Positions 60,420 to 64,000 of a stretch of 64,000 nt of DNA are shown here, in pieces. The notes beneath the pieces are model-generated. The model did no database searches. It saw only the letters and a program-made list of their open reading frames with translations, and was not told where the DNA came from. Within the stretch, counting starts at the first letter, position 1. Each line of letters starts with the position of its first letter. Both the position numbers and the translations under genes were made by a program. Origin of the DNA: an uncultured Tenacibaculum sp. (GTDB lineage: Bacteria; Bacteroidota; Bacteroidia; Flavobacteriales; Flavobacteriaceae); NCBI GenBank assembly GCA_947501615.1, contig CANMWK010000001.1, forward strand, positions 372,001 to 436,000, in the 5' to 3' direction.

Positions 60420-62102
60420 TTAAGGTTGTATTGTATACGTTGGGTTAGCAGCATCAGAAAAATTTAATGTTATAGTGTAAGTCCCTGCTGTAGCAGTTAA
60501 ATTATCACCATTTACTTCTAACGTACCATCTCCTCCAGTATCACCATAATTAATATCCCAAGCATTATTAGCTCTGAATTTAAATTCACCATCAATTAAT
60601 TCAACATCTCTTAAAATCCAAATATCGTCAAAAGGTCTAGACCAATCTCTAGTAAACTGTGCATCAGGAGTTGCTCCCCAGTCATTGAAAGCCGATCCAA
60701 CAAGTCCCCAAACATTTGTGATTTGTTCTAAAGAGTACGTATTATCATTTAAATCTACAGTAACAATGTAAATACCAGCAGTTACCGCAATATTATCACC
60801 ATTTAACTCTATAGAACCATCTGCACCAGTATCACCGTAGTTTACAGTCCAATCGTTATTCATTCTTAACTTCATTTCACCATCTAATAGTGTAACTATC
60901 CCTCTAAATACATCAGAATATTGATCATATTCTAACATAAAATCAGGAGTTGCTCCCCAGTCGTTGTAAGCAGAACCTACAATTCCTAAAGAGAAGTTTT
61001 CAAGTGTATATGTGTTGTCATTAAAGTTTAAGGTAACTTTGTACGAACCAGCAGTTACGGCAATGTTGTCACCACCTAACTCTATAGAACCATCTGCACC
61101 AGTATCCCCATAATTAACAGCCCAATCGTTATTCTCTCTGAATTTGATCTCACCATCAATTAATGTAACATAAGCAGCTAAAACACCATCTACATCTGTT
61201 TTAAAGAAAGGTAAATCAGGGGTTGCTCCCCAATCGTTAGCTGCAGAACCTACAATTCCCCAAGTAGTAGATAAATCTAAAACAGTTAAATATGTAGTTA
61301 CAGTAACAGTTACAGGAGTATCGATTCGCTCTAATGTATCATTTGTACTGTTAGTTATTACTGAACGCAAACGTAATTCGATTTGTCCTGTTGCATCAGG
61401 AGCTATTCCTAATCCTTGAGCCACAGAATTTAATTTAGCATGTGTAACATTGATAGTAGCACTGTTTGTGCTATTAGCAACTTCTACAGGACTAGCAAAA
61501 CTACTTCCAACTGTTGCTGCTTCTAAAAAATATTCAATTGTATTTCCTAAATCAGCATCAAGGAAAGGATCATTAATAACAATATTTAGAGCATCTGCAT
61601 CATTCATATCTAACGATAATGTTAACGCATCTCCATCTGCTAATCCACTTTCAAATGTTGGTGCATTATCTGGATAAGTAGTTACCAAAAATAAAACTTG
61701 ATTACTAATTTGATCTCCAGCTTTTACTCGCATAAATACAGGAATATTATCAAATTCAGTTATTCCTACGTTGTTAATGGCTTCGTTAAAATCCATTACA
61801 GACATTGAAAAAGAATTTTCAGAAGTACTTCCTAATAATACAGGAGTTGTAAAAGTACTTTCTGTAGCCATTTCTACTTCATAAGAAGAAGCAGAAGTTA
61901 TTTGATCTTTCCATGTGATTGTAAATGCAGGATTATCAGGTAATGCAAAGTTTAAAAATACATTAGATATTCCTGGCATCTCTAGTTCAAATGTAGGATC
62001 AGGTGTCGTAATATTGATATTTTCTTCAGTTTCGCAGGCAGTAAACACAAACATAGCTGATGCAATAACTGCGAAAAATATTTTATTTAATATTGATTTC
62101 AT
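60420..62102 (-). CDS. SusF/SusE-like outer-membrane starch-binding lipoprotein
   Basis: 560 residues. Lipoprotein signal with Cys in FVFTACETEEN. N-terminal SusE-type domain (about 35-280), then three tandem copies of an about 90-residue binding domain, each starting like WGIVGSAANDWGATPD and containing NYGDTG.DG..E..GDN. Such repeats carry surface glycan-binding sites. Near-identical repeat modules suggest recent internal duplication. Confidence 0.9.
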   Translation of the reverse strand: MKSILNKIFFAVIASAMFVFTACETEENINITTPDPTFELEMPGISNVFLNFALPDNPAFTITWKDQITSASSYEVEMATESTFTTPVLLGSTSENSFSMSVMDFNEAINNVGITEFDNIPVFMRVKAGDQISNQVLFLVTTYPDNAPTFESGLADGDALTLSLDMNDADALNIVINDPFLDADLGNTIEYFLEAATVGSSFASPVEVANSTNSATINVTHAKLNSVAQGLGIAPDATGQIELRLRSVITNSTNDTLERIDTPVTVTVTTYLTVLDLSTTWGIVGSAANDWGATPDLPFFKTDVDGVLAAYVTLIDGEIKFRENNDWAVNYGDTGADGSIELGGDNIAVTAGSYKVTLNFNDNTYTLENFSLGIVGSAYNDWGATPDFMLEYDQYSDVFRGIVTLLDGEMKLRMNNDWTVNYGDTGADGSIELNGDNIAVTAGIYIVTVDLNDNTYSLEQITNVWGLVGSAFNDWGATPDAQFTRDWSRPFDDIWILRDVELIDGEFKFRANNAWDINYGDTGGDGTLEVNGDNLTATAGTYTITLNFSDAANPTYTIQP

Positions 62103-62119
62103 TGTAATACTTCTATTTG

Positions 62120-63241
62120 TTATAAATTCAAAGGAACAAGTATATATTCTCCAGTTAAATCATTAAACCAGATATCATAATCATCTTCTACAATTACAGG
62201 AATGTTAGCACCTCCATTTGTTGCAACTCCTGAAAAAGAAGTATCACTACCCCAAGCATCAGTTCCATTAGCCAAGAATTGTATATCCCCTGGTTTTAAA
62301 CGAACAGATGAAGCATTCCATATATGACTATCAAAAGTTAAAGGGTTTAATGTAATTGGTGTATCTACAGCAGTACCTTGAATAGCTAATGAAGTAGGAC
62401 TCATTATTCCTGTAGTATCAAAAGGTTCGAAAGTATATTTTAACGTTGTAAAATTGATAGAAAACGTATAAAAACCTGGTGTAATATTTGCTGCTCCAGA
62501 AGTTGGAAACCTCTCTGGTTCATCATCACCGTCGTTAACTCTTATAGCACCTCCAGCGATTCCAGTAGCAGGATCTATTGCACCAACATCTGTTCCCCAT
62601 TGTGGTCTCCAAGCACCTTTATTTTCTAGTACCTTGAATTGACCATCACTAAAGAAACCTGTGTATTTAAATAAATTTTCATCGTTAGCATCTCTAAATA
62701 GAGCTGGGTTGTTATTGTTGTTATCCCAACCCGGAGCTGTACCATCTCCAACTAAGTAGTAGTCATCAAATATGTAGTTAAAAAATGGGAATACACGTAA
62801 TGAAATAGTGTTAGAATTTGCTTGATTAGATTTTTGTTTACCTAAAGAAGAAACTACTCTAACATATAAATCGGACCATTGAAAAGGATTTAAACCAGCA
62901 TTACCAGCGGCTGTGTTCAATTCTCCCATCCCAAATGTAACAGAATTTGTTCCTGTAACAGAAGCCGCAATAACTGGATTCGTAAAATCTTGATCTAAGG
63001 AGAATTCAACATCGTAAACTACAGCAGTTTGTACTCCATAAGTTGCACTAGACCAGTTAAAGGTAACAGCAGGGTTATTTACATTAACTTGATCTATCTC
63101 TATTTCGGTTATACCAATACTACCCAAAGTAGGAGCAGTGGCATCAGAAGCTGTAAACGTTTCTGAATTATCTTCACAACCAATACTGATCAAAATCAAT
63201 AAGAATAATGAAGAAACTTTATATATAAATTTATTTTTCAT
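62120..63241 (-). CDS. SusE-domain lipoprotein
   Basis: 373 residues. Lipobox around LILISIGCEDN; SusE domain (ITEIEIDQVNVNNPAVTFNW; YDVEFSLDQDFTNPV); C-terminal binding domain (YYLVGDGTAPGWDNNNNNP). Lies 21 bases after the SusD gene and 17 before the SusF-like gene, in one operon. Confidence 0.9.
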   Translation of the reverse strand: MKNKFIYKVSSLFLLILISIGCEDNSETFTASDATAPTLGSIGITEIEIDQVNVNNPAVTFNWSSATYGVQTAVVYDVEFSLDQDFTNPVIAASVTGTNSVTFGMGELNTAAGNAGLNPFQWSDLYVRVVSSLGKQKSNQANSNTISLRVFPFFNYIFDDYYLVGDGTAPGWDNNNNNPALFRDANDENLFKYTGFFSDGQFKVLENKGAWRPQWGTDVGAIDPATGIAGGAIRVNDGDDEPERFPTSGAANITPGFYTFSINFTTLKYTFEPFDTTGIMSPTSLAIQGTAVDTPITLNPLTFDSHIWNASSVRLKPGDIQFLANGTDAWGSDTSFSGVATNGGANIPVIVEDDYDIWFNDLTGEYILVPLNL

Positions 63242-63262
63242 TGTAATGTCGTATATAATTAA

Positions 63263-64000
63263 TTAGTAGCCAGGATTAGGTGTCAAATTAGGATTAGACG
63301 CCAAACTACTTGCTGGAATTGGATATAAATCAAAATGATTTGGTATTGCTATACCATTAGTAGCATTACCTTTCCAAGCCCAATTATAGTTACCTCCTGT
63401 AAAGCGACCATATCTAATCAAATCTTGTCTTCTATGCGCTTCCCAGTGTAATTCTCTAGACCTTTCATCTAAAATAAAATCTAATGTAAGATCAGTTACT
63501 GTTATTGCTTGCGGATTGTTAGCTCTTGTTCTTAATGCATTAACTAAAGTAATTGCATCTCCAACGGAACCACCTGTACCACCTCTTAATACTGCTTCTG
63601 CATACATTAAATGAACATCTGCTAATCTGAATAAAGGAAAATCAGTATCTACAAACTCGTCACTAACACCACTTGAAACACCTGCACTATTTAAATTCGA
63701 ATATTTTGCGATAATATATCCCGAATCTCTGTCAGTAATATCAGTGATATCAATTGGTCTACCGGCTGTTATCAATGTATTTCTGGTATCTGTAATAAAA
63801 GCTCCTCCATTAAATAGGTTAGCAAATTGCTTTCTTACACGTAAAGCACCACTCCAACCTTCAGCACTAACACCAAGATCTTCACCATTTCTTTCGATAC
63901 TTCCTACAGCACCATTAATCATTACTGTAGTGGGACCGTAGTTTTGTACTGAAAATCCATCAGAAATAAATGCGAAAATAATTTCATTTCTTGCAGCTCC
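63263..64000 (-). CDS. RagB/SusD family protein (N-terminus outside window)
   Basis: 246 visible residues, open to the right edge; a Met at 63922 is internal. Contains SGYIIAKYSNLNSAG, FRLADVHLMYAEAVLRGG (conserved RLAD-x-x-LxYAE), LDFILDERSRELHWEAHRR and the C-terminal DLYPIPASSLASNPNLTPNPGY, all SusD landmarks. It forms the lid on a SusC-type TonB transporter, which should lie to the right. Start of a starch PUL with the three genes downstream. Confidence 0.93.
   Translation of the reverse strand, partial: GAARNEIIFAFISDGFSVQNYGPTTVMINGAVGSIERNGEDLGVSAEGWSGALRVRKQFANLFNGGAFITDTRNTLITAGRPIDITDITDRDSGYIIAKYSNLNSAGVSSGVSDEFVDTDFPLFRLADVHLMYAEAVLRGGTGGSVGDAITLVNALRTRANNPQAITVTDLTLDFILDERSRELHWEAHRRQDLIRYGRFTGGNYNWAWKGNATNGIAIPNHFDLYPIPASSLASNPNLTPNPGY

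Overview
The window is chromosomal DNA of a marine-type Flavobacteriaceae bacterium (Bacteroidota). It is AT-rich, uses TAnnTTTG-like -7 promoter elements, carries SusD/SusE-type glycan-uptake genes and a type IX (Por) secretion tail, and its proteins are of flavobacterial type. No rRNA genes or phage structural genes are present.

Layout. (1) 1-9001: a light-response/photorepair operon with flavin reductase, SDR-DUF2867, DUF2256, Cry-DASH, a 6-4/FeS-type photolyase relative, a third photolyase, TIGR03643, SDR, CIA30 and TspO. (2) 9054-11750: an inverted-repeat element, two double-glycine-type peptide precursors and a membrane AraC/TPR regulator. (3) 11908-16936: aldo/keto reductase, WYL regulator, CAP-domain protein, HD protein. 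(4) 17065-55099: a very large RNA-repair island, interrupted at 44450-49326 by ordinary genes. It holds T4-type Rnl1 and Pnkp, nucleotidyltransferase-like proteins, two RlaP, DUF434, T4-type Rnl2, an operon with an ABC ATPase and membrane protein, two basic paralogues, RtcB, PrfH, a Ro60/TROVE protein, a DEDDh exonuclease, an 18-member tRNA array, a YkuK/DUF458 RNase H-like protein and a slipin. (5) 55195-64000: histidine kinase, then a starch PUL read leftwards (susD, susE-like, susF-like, alpha-amylase).

The RNA-repair island holds several layers of regulation and non-coding RNA that gene calls do not explain. Four promoters (17438, 26846, 41399, 52750) share a 7-7-7 inverted repeat at a fixed 12 nt from TTTG, which defines a candidate regulon. 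Three operons (Rnl2; RtcB; the tRNA array) are each preceded by two tandem units made of promoter, short ORF and intrinsic terminator. In all six units a segment in the short ORF can pair with the 5' arm of the terminator, as in ribosome-mediated attenuators. Two of the short peptides contain all 20 amino acids, which suggests general sensors of tRNA shortage or ribosome stalling. Two copies of a 9-10-codon upstream ORF, M(I)QIKKGTLY, precede small basic ORFs.

Upstream of the Ro60 gene lie four covarying Y-RNA-like stem-loops with an AAA/C internal loop and a TCCTAT element, and between them a tRNA whose anticodon loop is interrupted by about 47 nt. The segment 52.9-53.7 kb, behind the same kind of promoter and leader hairpin, holds tRNA halves in reversed order (3' half before 5' half). 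These look like circularly permuted tRNA genes, plus a tRNA-like gene with a large insertion.

Inference: cells whose tRNAs or rRNA are cut, or whose translation stalls, would switch on RNA ligases, end-healing enzymes, ribosome rescue (PrfH) and a reserve tRNA set. Some of these reserve tRNAs would themselves need ligation to mature. The gene identities are well supported; the regulatory and permuted-tRNA readings come from base pairing seen by eye and need computation and RNA data.
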